A stretch of 64,000 bases of DNA, taken from Eumeta japonica. Lineage: Eukaryota; Arthropoda; Insecta; Lepidoptera; Psychidae. The notes below the pieces were generated by a model, which was not told where the DNA came from, made no database searches, and worked only from the letters and a program-made list of their open reading frames with translations. The stretch lies in NCBI GenBank assembly GCA_005406025.1, contig BGZK01000021.1, positions 992,001 to 1,056,000 on the forward strand, given 5' to 3'. This document shows, one piece after another, positions 49,560 through 61,750 of this stretch (the stretch's first letter is position 1; every line of letters starts with the position of its first letter). The position numbers were made by a program, and so were the translations under genes.

Positions 49560-51380
49560 AAATTTGACATCAATCGATAACGCAGATTTCGAGATCTCAA
49601 AGTTTTTTCATTGTAGTAATCATCTTCAGCTACCTGCATGCACGCAGATAGTGCTAAGATTGTTTTTCGTCGTTGTGCAGGAAACATTTAAGAGATAAAT
49701 CATCCATTCTTAAGTGACATTTAAACTCGATCATAAATAGATTGAAGAGCCATGGTGACATTATTTATCTGTATGACATTTTTCCGGATACCAAACCAGT
49801 CAGCGTATGCCCCGTTTATTCTGACAAAGGCATTGGAGACTGTGTGTAGCGATTGCAGTACCCTAATCAATTAGTTGATCAGTTCGTTACTCACACTATC
49901 AGAAGACTTGGTCTGTACAACCCATTCCTTTCAGGAATCCCGCTTATACATCCCATATTGTAATTTCTATTCCATTAACGACCCACTCAATCAGTTCGGC
50001 ATACAGTTTCAGAAAGATAGTGAAGAAGCCTTTAGGAGGACAATTTGTGCAAGCTTGCCGTGAGCCTTTGTAGCGGGGTACAATGGAGGCTTTGTATTAG
50101 TCATTACGTACCCTACAATTTATCTAGCATTTGTTAAAGAGCTGCTACAATAGGTTTGCTGTTGGTCTATCCTATTCCAGCTCCATATTCCAGAAACGTT
50201 TTTGGTTTAACCAGAAAGTATACAAGAATCTTTTTTCATAGCTACCATTTATTTTTCACACATTTTCATAACTTTCATTTTTGGAGCATTCAAGGCCATT
50301 TCAATTTATTTTATCTCTGTCTTTCAAACTACTCCTTTACATTCTGTAATTAGTCTTTCCAGACAGAGAATCATGGTATTTTTTGTCACAGTTTACAAAT
50401 TTTTGTCATCCTTATTTTGTAAGTTCTCACTGACATTCATTCTTTAAATTAGAAATTTACATATCTTTGTTTTTGCGTCCAGTACTAGTACAAATTTAGT
50501 TTGTTTTCACAATACATTCAACTCAAAACCTTCATATTGTTCGATTTCAGTCAAGCTTTCCTTCAGTCGTTCTACACACTCATTTTTCATATTAATATTC
50601 TGAAAATTTTTTACTTACATTTAATTTAACTCCGTCGTTATGATTCGCGTATAGCATCTTCAACGCTGATTTTGATCTTTAACCCGGCAGACCGCTGAAA
50701 GTTGATCTATACTAATGTTGATGCCACTGTACGTTCTCGTGTCTACGAATTTGCTTCTGAACCCCTCATTTCGTCTTCTTCTCTTCATCGCGTGTAACAG
50801 TAAAAGAAGTAACGAAATAAACATTTCCTAGTCTCTTCCAATGTTCCGAACTCATTTAAGACTTTTTTTAAATTTATTACACTGTTTCATCTATTTATTG
50901 TAATCACCTAACCTAAACAATTTTCTCATTTATATCGTATTTCATTAAAATCTTTTCGACGCCTTGCTCCTTGATCGGTTTAGGTAATGCATATCCAAAA
51001 CAAAGATGTCTATCTAGCCAATTTTGTTCCAGAGCCAAAATAGCTTTGGATTCAAATACATATTTATAACCGTATAGACATGAAGGTAATTATTGTTAAG
51101 ATGAGATCTGATGTCCTCACTGGTTTTGACCAATATCAGATTTACAAATACCGACACATCATTGTCTGATGATATCGCAACTGCCACTCCCTTTGGACTA
51201 CTTTACGCATAGAATATCAAGACCTCTATTTTTCATTTGCAGTCGTAATTAATATTTATCATCTGTCCTTCCACAAACATTTATAGTACCGAAAAGCACT
51301 CTCCTTCTACGTTTTGCATAAACTGGTTGCATAAGAGCAACCATTGTGCGGTTTATATAAGAGGTGACCTATTTTGTTAC
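49560..51380 (-). mobile_element. Degenerate non-LTR retrotransposon (RTE-like), minus strand
   Basis: Reading the minus strand from 51330 down: RRRVLFGTINVCGRTDDK then LQMKNRGLDILCVK (start of an AP-endonuclease domain; the first block corresponds to 'GTWNV' and the second to 'DILGVSET' motifs), then GVAVAISSDNDVSVFVNLIL. Further on, at 49860-49600, RVLQSLHTVSNAFVRINGAY, ADWFGIRK, MSPWLFNLFM (49732-49761) and ILALSACMQVAED follow the order of an RT domain: 'GVRQGC...SPWLFNLFM...LYADD...ILA'. The catalytic YADD box is reduced to H-N-D (about 49669-49683), so it is dead. The central part (50000-50900) is unrecognisable. Confidence 0.82.
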
Positions 51381-51720
51381 TGAATTAACACCTCATCGAG
51401 TGTTTATTACTTTATGAGGTCTTATCTATTTCCAGACCTTTTCGCTGGACGTACATTAAACTGAGCAATCATTGTTTTATATTAAAAGTTGAAATTGCTA
51501 ACGGTTTCAAATTACTAACTTTGTTTTTAATATTTGTATTTTTTCTAAAAAATGAATCCTATTTCCTATTCCAGAATATAATACACCCCTGTGCAAAAAT
51601 TATTGACTATATGTCCAGCGGTTCGAGCTTGATTGAAGAACAAACATTCAAGGACACAAAATTGCATATTAGAATTTATGAAGATTAAAATGTCGTTCGT
51701 AGATAACATTTTATTGTGCT

Positions 51721-51870
51721 ATAGCCGGTGAAGTTCGTCACAAAAGCGTCGCAATGGCGTAAAATAGGAATGCGGCGGAAAAGAAGAAAGGGTAAGGGAG
51801 TGTAAAACCTGCGCAGCATATCATTCGTAGTCAAATCAGAGCGGCAAAATTTCGTGTATTGTATTACATA
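51721..51870. mobile_element. Partial copy of the 37340 MITE
   Basis: 'gtcacaaaagcgtcgcaatg', 'gcgcagcat.tcattcg' and 'cagagcggcaaaatttcgtg' align with 37385-37510 in the same orientation. The left inverted terminus is missing. Confidence 0.8.
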
Positions 51871-51984
51871 TTTTACTTCAAAAAAAATCCATAATTGAAA
51901 TGGCGAGCCCTGCATCCCACGTCCGAACTGAGCAGCCAAAAGAGAAACAGTTTAAAAAAAGTCAGTCTTTAGTAATAAATGCTG

Positions 51985-52230
51985 TAAAATCCGCGGCCCG
52001 CGCCGGGAGCGACTTAAGTTGGATATCTCAGAATTTATCGGCGGGCAATCGGCACTTAAACGTCAAGAGTCGCCCGTAATTGGGTATTCAGCCCGATAAT
52101 AAATTGCAGGGGAGTTCTGCTTCTTTAGGGACGCGTTGCCGCCGCCTCGTACGACACGACACGTCTTATGTCGCTCTTTTGATCAAAAAGGAGATTCGCT
52201 CGCGGTATTTTCAGTTTGCCGTGGGAATAT
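51985..52230. promoter_or_regulatory. GC-rich low-repeat island (candidate regulatory DNA)
   Basis: Complex GC-rich sequence ('ccgcggcccgcgccgggagc' onward) with homeodomain-like 'gcccgtaattggg' and 'ataataaattgc' words. No protein-like frame on either strand. A role as enhancer is inference. Confidence 0.3.
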
Positions 52231-53929
52231 GATAACATTCGACGGGAAAAAATGCACATGTTTATTTCCAACAATAAATATTCAGCTACATAGTATGTCA
52301 TTACATAATAATTACTTTGGTAATTACTGCAAAACATTTACGACATAAAGCAACGTTTAGATTTTTTTTTTTTCAGAGAAATTACCTATATGGATAAACA
52401 TGAAATGAAAAACTTTATCAAAGTACAATTTGCCATCGCTATTGCTAGGACCGTTTCTGAAATACCAATATAGATATGTATAAATATATATCTCCAAAAA
52501 CGTCTCAATTAAAGTAATAAGATAAAGATCAGCACTTATCAAGTGGGAACGAAATTCTTGTCGTTTTTTATGTCATGACTTAAGTTTTACAAATCGATAT
52601 TGTCGTTTCAGATGTATATTTTTAAATAGATCCAGGTTAATATAGTGTACAACTTGAAAAAACTACCTGTATCAACCTATTTATGATTTCATACAATCAA
52701 GCAGTTGAAATGTTTACGCCCTTATTTTAAGCTTAAACAAACATCTTCAATGAGCACACCTTAAATATTCTTTAATACTTCGCATTTTATGCATATGCAT
52801 TAAAATTGAAATTATTCTATAAATTTTACGTTTATGCAATACCAATATAATTACTATAAGAATATATATTTACAAATGGAACTATTAATAAAAACGACAA
52901 CTATTTCATTTAATAAATATTGAGATTACTTAATTTCGGTTGTGGAACCGGCGCCTGTATAAACTTCATTTAAAATCTGAATGTTGAGGCGGATCCTGAA
53001 CGCGGCTGTGCGCTTTTAAAAAGAATCATAGGATTGGACCGTCTGCTGTACAGTTGGCAGCGAAAGATAAAGATCTATGTACGGAGTTATGCAAATTTGA
53101 CAAAAATCATTACGTTATATTAACAATTTTATGAAAATTTAAATATAACAATATTTCAAAATACGAACTTTCTTTTTCTGTTTATCGCCCTATAGATAAG
53201 AATGATATTGCGCAGCTGCAAATATATTAAAACAATTAAGGCGCCTGAATTCAATTGAATGTGTATATAACATGTTGTAATGACATCACTAAATATTAAT
53301 TACGAGAGATTAAATCGCGTTTGTAATATATTACTTATTATAATAGGAAAACGCATTAGTTTTCTTAACTATTGTTATCTTTATTTGCTTTAGCATTGGA
53401 GGTTGTACAAAAAAATATTTATATACACTCTTAATGACTCTTCCCAACTTCGCAAGGATAGAAAAGCTTTTAAGTATGCTGTCGACTTAAACATAACTTT
53501 GACCTCTGCCTTATACTACAGTTTGGACAGCTAGTAGCTGCCTAATTACTAAAACTGTATAGGATAAGATGAACAAAAGGAGTTTCCATTTACCCCAGAT
53601 GCAATACAGAACAATGCGTTACGATGCAGCAGGTGTACATATCCAAATATTGTTGCAGCAGTATGCAGCTGACATATATCTGCTGTACACTTATGGCATA
53701 TGTATGCAATATGCATCAGCACTCGTAAATTAATTATCGCTATTCGAATCGTGGGTCATGACAGGTAATAATTGGTCCCGATTTTGAACGACATAACCCA
53801 AGAGCTCCTCGTGGATCTTCCCAGTCACCACCTAGTTATCACAAGTAGGAGAATCTTAGAAACAGCCAGATGTCATTTTCTTTCACAGATACATTCAAAC
53901 AATCATATGTTATCACCTACCCGTATTTA
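52231..53929. other. AT-rich intergenic DNA
   Basis: No gene recognised. A GC-richer patch at 52930-53060 may be regulatory. About 53590-53720 has repeated 'cagcag'/'gctgtacac' words. Confidence 0.45.
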
Positions 53930-54290
53930 TGCTGAATTTTGTGTTCCAAACTTAACTATTTCCAGTTCTGTGTTGACGTAAATATATGTTTTGTACTTTT
54001 CAACTTTAGGGGTTAAATTTTCAAAACGCTGAAACCGGTTATTGTTTTTAATTGTAATTCATATCTGTTATTATTATAAATTTCTAAAATTCAGAAATTT
54101 TGGACTCCTAGTGTCAACTTTCATAATCTTCACAGGCTTAGAGGTTGAATTTTCAAAAACCGTTTCTCCTTACTTGTCCACGTCATGAAAAAAATCTTCT
54201 GTCCAAATTTTATATGTCTAACTTCAATGATTTCGGCTCTGCGTTGATAAGGCAGTCAATCAGTCAAGAAGGTTTTTCTTTTTTAAATGT
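53930..54290 (+). repeat. Decayed dispersed repeat
   Basis: Two loosely parallel halves: 'aactatttccagttctgtgttgac' at about 53953 and 'aatgatttcggctctgcgttgataaggc' at about 54225, each preceded by 'gttgaattttcaaaa'-type wording and the second followed by 'cagtcaatcagtcaag'. This pattern is a familiar end of lepidopteran repeats. Confidence 0.5.
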
Positions 54291-54874
54291 AATAAAAACA
54301 AATAACCTTAACGGAATATTAAATTTATTTATTATAGTTGATTAATATTAATTTGTTACATTTAACGATTTAATAAGAAATATAGTACTATATACTAGTT
54401 TTACGGTAAATCGAAGCAAATTAATCATACCGAAATAAAAAGAGTTTTGAACAAACCTTGTATGCATCTTATTTAAGAGAGGCGACCGCGATACTTTCTT
54501 ACATATAAGCAGTCCAAGAATGTACAATGTACATAGCGTCATCTACTTTCACTTCTGAGATTCAAATTATATGAGCTTCTATAGCAATTGACAATATATA
54601 TTACATTGTTAACGTGTGTTTCTACAATAAAATTTGCTAATGGTTCACACATTTACTGTTATTTATTAAAACATTGATAACTACATAGAACCTGTTTTGT
54701 TTAATTAATTTGTATTCGACGTAATGAAGTCAGAATCGTATAATAAACACGTGGTAGGTACGGGTTGAATTTCAACAAGCTTTTGTCGTTGCTTTCAACT
54801 ACCTATCTGCTATTGCGCCGAAAATAAAAATATATATACTGTAAAAACTCGAGATCACAGATTAAAATATCAAA

Positions 54875-55025
54875 GAAAAGCCTAATGAAAGAAAGAAGGT
54901 GAAACTTTATTTTGAATGTATATTAAAATATTAGGCTTTTCACTTAGTTAATTGCTCGTCAGCGATGTGTGAAAATCTAGTTTGGAAATATCCAAACGTA
55001 TCCACGCAATAGCGTGGATACGTTT
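54875..55025. repeat. Two neighbouring inverted repeats
   Basis: The first has 12-bp arms gaaaagcctaat (54875-54886) and attaggcttttc (54930-54941). The second has 14-bp perfect arms aaacgtatccacgc (54994-55007) and gcgtggatacgttt (55012-55025) with a 4-nt loop. They may be fold-back element remnants. Confidence 0.9.
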
Positions 55026-55235
55026 ATAAATATTTGCATTTTATCTAAAATAAAAATCTTCACGGTTTGCTGTGATTATTTTTGTATTTCACTTATACCA
55101 AGGGATTGAAGATACCTAGTCCAGTGCCAGGATATACCTAGTCTAATCATCAGGAAAACATTTTAGGTTGAATTTTACGCCTGCGCGAAGTGGCTGTATG
55201 TTTCTGAATTTGCAGAATGTCGCATATGCGACCAT

Positions 55236-55432
55236 CAGAGGCGTGCACAGAGATTCAGGCAGGGTATACAAAGCTAAAAAGAAAAAACTCACCAATTTCA
55301 GCATTCTTTCGGTTATGCGAGATATAAAGATACTTACCGTCGCGTCGGTGGGCCACCAACCGAAACAACGTTGAGACTAGTAAGCATTTTTCAGTTTTGC
55401 AAATCCTGTCGGAATTTATGTGCACGCCCCTG
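55236..55432. mobile_element. hAT-type MITE, 197 bp
   Basis: Termini CAGAGGCGTGCACAGAGATT and, reverse complemented, CAGGGGCGTGCACATAAATT agree over most of about 35 bp. CAG(A/G)GGCGT is a typical hAT end. The flanking octamers gcgaccat and gttaccgt agree at 5 of 8 positions, consistent with an old 8-bp target-site duplication. The 197-bp interior is non-coding. Its ends differ from those of the hAT copy at 45852, so another element mobilised it. Confidence 0.75.
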
Positions 55433-56164
55433 GTTACCGTAGTAATGTCGCCTGTCTAAATGCTCGCGTAGAAAATCACGGTTTCATGTACACATTCCAA
55501 GGCAAGGCAGTGACCCCGACAAATAGAAGTTCGGAAACGACTTCTTTTGCCTTATCGTTACCCTATTAACGTACTTTTCCCAAACTCGTGCTCAAAAAGA
55601 ATATTTTTGCTGTCACATACCTTCGATCTCAGCACCCATTAAGTTCTCAAATTCTCGGGATATGCTAACTTCCATGATAATGTTGCTCAATCACGAATGA
55701 CCATCAAATCTTTTAAGGTATTTTACTTAGTTGCATAAACTTGAAATTTGCTGAGCTCTGCGATTTACCTCTTCAACTTTTAACACTAACGATTAAAATT
55801 TTCATGATAAAAAATGTTTCGGATATTTCTCGCAGTATAAAAAAAAAAATATATTTCATATATTTTGACGTGCTAGTGAAAAGGAAATAAACACTATGAT
55901 TTTTCCCAACAATTTCTCGTTACACTGAAAAGGCTTGGAACTTATTAAACACCATGTTGTTATGTTAAGTTTATTTTAACTAATCCAATTTTGAAGCATG
56001 TTCTACGATAATCTTTTTGGAATAAAGTTCCTTATCACACGTTACACTCAGACGCATGGGGGATGGGAGCTATACGAATAAAAGTGTAACCGCAACAAAA
56101 AAATTCTGACCATTGTATATTTGTTTGATATATAGCACAAATATTTTCAGCCGAGAATCAGTTG
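55433..56164. other. AT-rich intergenic DNA
   Basis: No gene or element recognised. Confidence 0.5.
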
Positions 56165-56240
56165 TACGATTTAGCTCAGCTGTTTAGAATGCCTTATGAT
56201 GAGCGTGCGGGTGACCCGGATTCGAATTTGTCATGGCAAT
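56165..56240 (+). repeat. tRNA-derived SINE-like head
   Basis: Box A-like 'ttagctcagctgtttagaat' and box B-like 'ggattcgaattt' about 47 bases apart. The cloverleaf is not intact. Similar pol III heads begin lepidopteran SINEs. No full tail is recognised. Confidence 0.55.
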
Positions 56241-57347
56241 CGTTTTTTCTATTCATTTAATTACTTTCAAACATGTTAATTAATATTATTGTTCTTTTCA
56301 ATAAAATTAGCAATACTTTATATAAACAGCAATTATTGTATAATTATTTCAATACCTTACTTCGATAAGATGGGAATATTTTTGAAGATATTCAAAAAAT
56401 ATTATTTCCCGAAACATTTTATTTATAAACACAAATAAAGAAATACCAATGCAAAAAGAAAAACATACGATTAACCATTTCAAAATTTTTGTAATGAAAT
56501 CATTTCTAAGAATTTAAATATCATTATATTTTTTCAGCGATCAATTTCTTTTTTCGAAAAGTAATGTTTGAATGTTTTTTTTTTAATTTTACGCATGCAA
56601 ATTATACTAGGTACTTTTTATTCGTCATTAAAATAATAAGAAATACATTAAATCGTAATGTAATAAATTGTGGGAAAACGCCAGGAACTGTTTAAATATT
56701 GAACTACAGAAAAAAAAGTGGATAATATTATTTTTGTAACAGTATTTTGAGTAATTCATATTATTATTTCTTTAATTAACTACCGAATATTTTAATTAAT
56801 TTCATTGTTATTATTCCATTCACAAAATATACGTACATACAGCGAATAGAATGTCCAACGTTCCAACCGAATGTCCAAAAAACATCTCATCGGTTTTTTT
56901 TATTTCGAGTCACCAACGCGATGGCTGCGTGCCGGACCGGCGGCTAAACACTCTGTCTGAATCAAGGAGCGACCGGTTCAATTTGGCTTGACTGGTTTAA
57001 TTTGACTTGACTGGTTTAATTTGATTTGAAGTTGAAAATTCGTCGGTCAATTTGTCTATGGTCAGAATCGAACCGTATGCGAAAAGTTGATCTTCGCTCT
57101 CTGTTCACGCGGACGGCTCCCCAAGCAAAAACTGGTGCACATTAAATAATGTAATGCGAACTGACTAAGAAAGGAATTTTTCATAAGACTTGGAGAAACA
57201 GACTTGACTCTACGTGGTGGTTGCTGAAATACTTTTTGGTGAGGGATCGTCAAAGACCGCCGTAAAAGACCGAAAACGACCGGGTGAAGACGAAGAGGAC
57301 CCATTAAAAAAAAATCGGCCAAAAGCCTGTCGGACCATGCTCAGTGT
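56241..57347. other. AT-rich intergenic DNA with repeat phrases
   Basis: At about 56970-57030 a short tandem phrase 'tttgacttgactggtttaa' recurs two to three times. No gene; the minus-strand 86-codon frame at 57062-57322 is not supported. Confidence 0.5.
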
Positions 57348-58155
57348 AGGGGTTCTGTAGCCGTTACTACAAATAAATACATTACAGATGAAATTTTCTA
57401 TTAGTCATGCATCGTAAAATTTAGATAGTTAAGTGTGTACTAAGATTTTTTTTCTGTCCGAAGGAATAAATAATAGATTTTCTAATAATTATACGACAAT
57501 CATTTATTCTAAGTTTATTAAAATATATTTTATTACTATCAATAGACTTTATTATAATGTATTATTACTTTAATACATTTACCTAAATAGATAAATAATT
57601 ATTGACAATTTTTTTTAGTAAGTTAATACACATTTAAAACATTAGTCACAAAATGTAATGTCCCAAAATGTATAAAAGTTCACCACCAAAATAGAATATC
57701 TTCATGACACATATACGTCCCTTTGTTGAGAAGCGCACTTTTTCGGCAATAACTTAAAAATGGTATATCCGTCTATTATATTTTTAAGTTGTTTCTTTTT
57801 TTACAATTTAAAAGAAAAAGGGGGAGGGGTTACACAGTTAGTACTACTTTCAGAGTGATTATCTAAATTGTATTTTAAATAACTGTCGAAATATGTCCCA
57901 CAGGTTGATGTTTGGTAAAAAAAAATTTATTTAGCTTTCTGTTACATGTTTGGAGTGCCCCCTCAGAAATATTTATTTTTGTTATTTAAAAACCAAACTA
58001 AGTAGCAGTTTAGGTAAGACAACTGTACTAAATTTCATGAATTTACATCTTGTAGTTTTTGGGTAAAATGCCTGTGAATATTGACAGACGAACGGACGGA
58101 TAGACATGACGAAACTGTAAGGGTTCCGCTTTTACCATTTTGGCTATCGAACCCT
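57348..58155. mobile_element. TIR element related to the 'agggttccgta' family
   Basis: The left end, preceded by 'catgctcagtgt', reads 'aggggttctgtagcc' and the right end 'ggctatcgaaccct' (58142-58155). Allowing one extra G the ends are inverted repeats with about 12 of 14 matches. The right part has 'acggacggatagacatgacg' and 'aagggttccgcttttacc'. The 0.8-kb body is AT-rich and without a transposase. Related ends occur at 24613 and 12536. Confidence 0.7.
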
Positions 58156-58189
58156 AAAAAACCTATAATAGCTATAGGCCATGCTTTTT

Positions 58190-58480
58190 TAACAAGCGCC
58201 TATTAGAAGGCCCTCTACACACAAGGACACGAGGCCGTCGAGATACGCTATGCCAAGATATTCCGGAGCGTGTTGGCCCTTAGTCGCGCATCCCTCGCGT
58301 CCCTTATTAATCGTTCAGCAGAGCGTGTGATTAAAAATAGATCATTCCGAAGCGATTTAACATCACAATACATGGATTAATGTCGCTTCACGCGAATCGC
58401 TTTAGCGAAAATCGACGGCTTAATTATGCGAACGTTTTGAGAAAAAAAAATAGCTCGGACGAGACAACAAATTGGATATT
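58190..58480. promoter_or_regulatory. Complex low-repeat island (candidate regulatory DNA)
   Basis: GC-richer sequence with 'gtgattaaaaatagatc', a homeodomain-like core in low-repeat DNA. No protein-like frame. Inference only. Confidence 0.3.
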
Positions 58481-59030
58481 TTATTTTTTTCTTATGGCAA
58501 TAATAAACTACTTAAGTTCTTTTAGTTTCAAAAGACGTTTAGTAGTGATTAGTGTTGTTAATAATTTTTATGCGATGTTGTACCTCCTTATATTTCATAT
58601 ATCAGCAAATCAAAATGACTTACATTTTGTAATAATAAATAAACTATTTTATTTAGATACGATATTTGTTTCAGAAGGTAGAAATAATTAGTGTTTCCCT
58701 GACCTGTTCGTACCACCCCAAAAAAGGACAAAAGTATACCATTTAAATAGCAATATAAAAAAATTCAGCAAAGTAAACACATTATACTAGGAAGTCACTC
58801 GTTATATTTAATCAAACCTCCACATTGCGTCTAAGTCATTTGAATGAACACATTAAATTGTATTTATTCTGATGACTCGCATGTTTCTAATTCGACTCGT
58901 ATCAAAATACTTTCTAATAAATATAAAATCACTGGGTCATCAGAAAAGTTATTCGATTCGTTCCGCGTTCGCTCACAAAAGCCAATCCCGCGTTCCCGCC
59001 TGTTAAGTTATAACTACCCTCAATATAGCG
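58481..59030. other. AT-rich intergenic DNA
   Basis: No gene recognised; the 103-codon frame at 58380-58691 is Phe/Asn/Ile-rich as expected from AT-rich DNA. Confidence 0.5.
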
Positions 59031-59180
59031 CCGTTCTAGCGTATTAGCTGCTTACTCGGTCGTGTGATTAAAAATTATGCAAGTCGCGCGCCGGCCGTCG
59101 CGGCGAGAGGTCGCGCGATACGATTGGGAGCGTTTTAAACGGATAATAATTGGCGGAACGCCGGTCGTCAGCTGGATCAG
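59031..59180. promoter_or_regulatory. GC-rich island (candidate regulatory DNA)
   Basis: 'gcgcgccggccgtcgcggcg' and flanks form a GC peak with 'gtgattaaaaattatgc' just left of it and 'ggataataattggcgg' to the right. No coding. Inference only. Confidence 0.3.
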
Positions 59181-59569
59181 TTGATGGTTTACTGTAACGA
59201 TTAATTTTATGTATATACCACGTACAGAAAATAAATATAGAATAAGTATAGAAAACTCAAAATGTCATAATTTACTCAATACTTTTCTTATTTTATTTTT
59301 TGTCAATTAACATTGAAAATACTGTTCAAATATTTCATCTTTTTAGAATATTTACAATTTTTTTCATTTTTAATATACACTTCTCTGCAAGGACGGAACA
59401 CAAAAACAGGAAACATCCCGGATAGGATTAAACTCTTTAGTCACAGTTACTTTGTGAAGATATTTTTAACTAACATAGCGAAGCAGTTAACTGAATAAGG
59501 GAAACAGATAGTTAACATCTACAAACCACGCGGTAGTAGGTACGTTAAGCGGCTCGTATCAACCTACAC
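59181..59569. other. AT-rich intergenic DNA
   Basis: Nothing recognised. Confidence 0.55.
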
Positions 59570-59770
59570 AAGCGTCGGAGTTGTTGGCGCAGGCCGGCAG
59601 GGCGGCGCGTCGGCGCGGGGCGGGCGCGATCGGCCGTGAAATAGACCGCCTCTTACCGCATATCGATCGCTATTATGCGCCTTCCAAACGCACCGCACTG
59701 GGGAGAATTAATAGACGAATTCAAGTGTTTGACGTAATGATACGTCGGATAGAATCATTTGACTTCTAGA
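59570..59770. other. GC-rich block, probably non-coding
   Basis: A 62-codon TTG-started open frame reads through Arg/Ala-rich sequence. No domain is apparent and no splice context was found. Possibly a regulatory island. Confidence 0.3.
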
Positions 59771-60689
59771 ACTGTAGTCAGGGAGATCAAAGAGCTTTAA
59801 ATAATATAGCAATAGACAATAGAGGGGACATTCTTAATATTTCTATAGAAAAATATGATCTCACGCGTATGTTTCACTAGATTGAACGATTTATTGCTTA
59901 TAGATAACGAGTTGTAGGTTTTGATTTAATTTTCACTGTCCAGTCTAGCACAATCCTCAAATTTAAATCTATTTTATTATAATGAAGATAACTGACAGAA
60001 GTAAATGATTTGATTTTTTATAAATATCGTCGTAACATCGAACTACTCTAAATAAAAAGAAAAAGGGATAGCCATACGAAGTAAAAATTAGGAAGCCTAA
60101 ATAAAAGATAAATGGATACAACATGAAGTACTCCATATTAAAATGATTTAAAATTAATTCCTATTTAATTATGACATTTCAATAATTGAATTATTGGACA
60201 AACTTGTTCCTTGTATTTTGTCCTAACGAAAATAATTTTCCATCACGTATGATTAAAAATCTCCGACGTTGTCTAACAACATAAAATAGGGGAGATTTAG
60301 CTAAGAATTCAAATGTTTTACAGCAAATAAAATAAAATTTTCTGTAATAGTTAATAAAATTAAAAAGATATCACAAATCAAATTGTAGTATTTTACTATA
60401 TATTTCTTCACTGTAATGCCTTAATGCTTAACAAGCGTTAACGGCTGAGAAGAACAAAGCTTGAAAAGCTCGAAACAAATCTAATAAATTAATGAAAACT
60501 AAATTGCAAATTTTTAATTTACTTTTCCATCTCCAACGGAGATTCCGTTCGCCCGAACTATTTGACTTTGGACATTCACTTATACAGACATCACATAATT
60601 AATACAGTTTTTTTTTAAGGGTCCGATTCTAAAACGCCTTCGGCGACAAACGAACAGATAAATCATTATTTGTGCATCGATCAAGGAGT
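59771..60689. other. AT-rich intergenic DNA
   Basis: No gene or element recognised. Confidence 0.55.
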
Positions 60690-60920
60690 CTTAAATTTTA
60701 AAACGGCCTAGTCGACCTCCGCGGTCTGAGCGGCGCCGGTAGCCCGCGCCGGAGGACGAGCCCGGCGCGCGCCGCGGCGTCGCCGGCTTTGTGATGCAGA
60801 TCACCTTAATCCGTGTCTGTCGGCGACGTGTCAGCGCCACCGCCCCGGGGGCTGGCACGTTGTGGACGCGGACGCTCCAACCGTTTAAGGTTACGTCTCG
60901 TGCTCGTTCGGGGCACGTAC
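60690..60920. promoter_or_regulatory. Strong GC-rich island (candidate regulatory DNA)
   Basis: The most GC-rich stretch of the window ('cggcgcgcgccgcggcgtcg' at its core). All frames were inspected by eye without a recognisable protein. It could be a promoter-like or enhancer island, or an exon I cannot identify. Confidence 0.3.
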
Positions 60921-61609
60921 AAATTTTAAAATATATAGTGCGTAACGGTACATCGAACTTAAAGCGATAGGTGTGAGATGCTTAAAGTTGCTGTTGTTGA
61001 GTTTCCTTTTTACGATATCTTTGCCCCGGGAGAAAGACCCAAACTCTTGTATGCCGTCGGATATCATGTTTTTAAACTATAAAATATGTCTGTGTGTAGA
61101 GGTGTAAATGTAATACGAACTTCTTGTAATAGTGGTTCCTAGGAAAATATATTAAAAGCTAACAAGCTCTAGAATTTTTCTTTAAACCTCTAAATTTTTA
61201 ATTTCCCGCTAATAAAAAGGAAATTAAAAAAGACATTTATAATGCTCAGTCCGATTATTGAAAATCGATATTTCAACAAATGTCCGACTTCGTTCAAATC
61301 AGTTGATTTGTTCAAATGAAATATCTGATGAAATATTAGAAAATAATAAATGTGCAATTTTTTTATACGTTTGAAATTTTGAAAGAGAATAATGGTAATT
61401 TTAAGCTCAAAAATGTTTGCAATAATATTTTCGTGCTTAATTAAAGAATTATTCTTCAAAACAGCGCGGAAATTCTTGGGGCTCCCCTTTGACCTATGTC
61501 TAGATTTTTTTATCTCTAAGTTCTTCTCACTTAAATCAAACCTCACCTACCCCTTATCCACACTTTCCTGACGCCTGTCGCATCCGGTCGCTGTGAAAGG
61601 ATTATGAAG
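60921..61609. other. AT-rich intergenic DNA
   Basis: The 118-codon minus-strand frame at 61190-61546 is Lys/Phe/Ile/Asn-rich without motifs and is not called as a gene. Confidence 0.5.
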
Positions 61610-61750
61610 GACTGAGATAGCAATTCGCGGCGTATTTAATTACAAGATAAATTAGTATGTAAATTAATGGGTGTCGCTGGTGTCGTGGAACCAGCGAGCT
61701 GTGCGCGGCGCGCCCGCGACTCACCCTGCCGTCTGTATTACTAGTACCCG
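61610..61750. promoter_or_regulatory. Complex island with homeodomain-like cores
   Basis: 'ggcgtatttaattacaagat' and 'tatgtaaattaatgggtg' lie beside a GC-rich stretch. Low-repeat sequence. A regulatory role is inferred from composition and core words only. Confidence 0.3.

Noticed and set aside
56165..56240. Functional tRNA gene
   Set aside because: The cloverleaf cannot be closed; a pol III SINE head fits better.
58324..59075. 15-mer 'cgtgtgattaaaaat' shared at 58324 and 59061 as a regulatory module
   Set aside because: A few shared 15-mers are expected by chance in 64 kb of AT-rich DNA.
59581..59769. 62-codon frame in a GC block as an exon
   Set aside because: No ATG start, no convincing splice sites and no recognisable domain.
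61190..61546. 118-codon minus-strand frame
   Set aside because: Lys/Phe/Ile/Asn-rich composition expected from AT-rich DNA; no motif.
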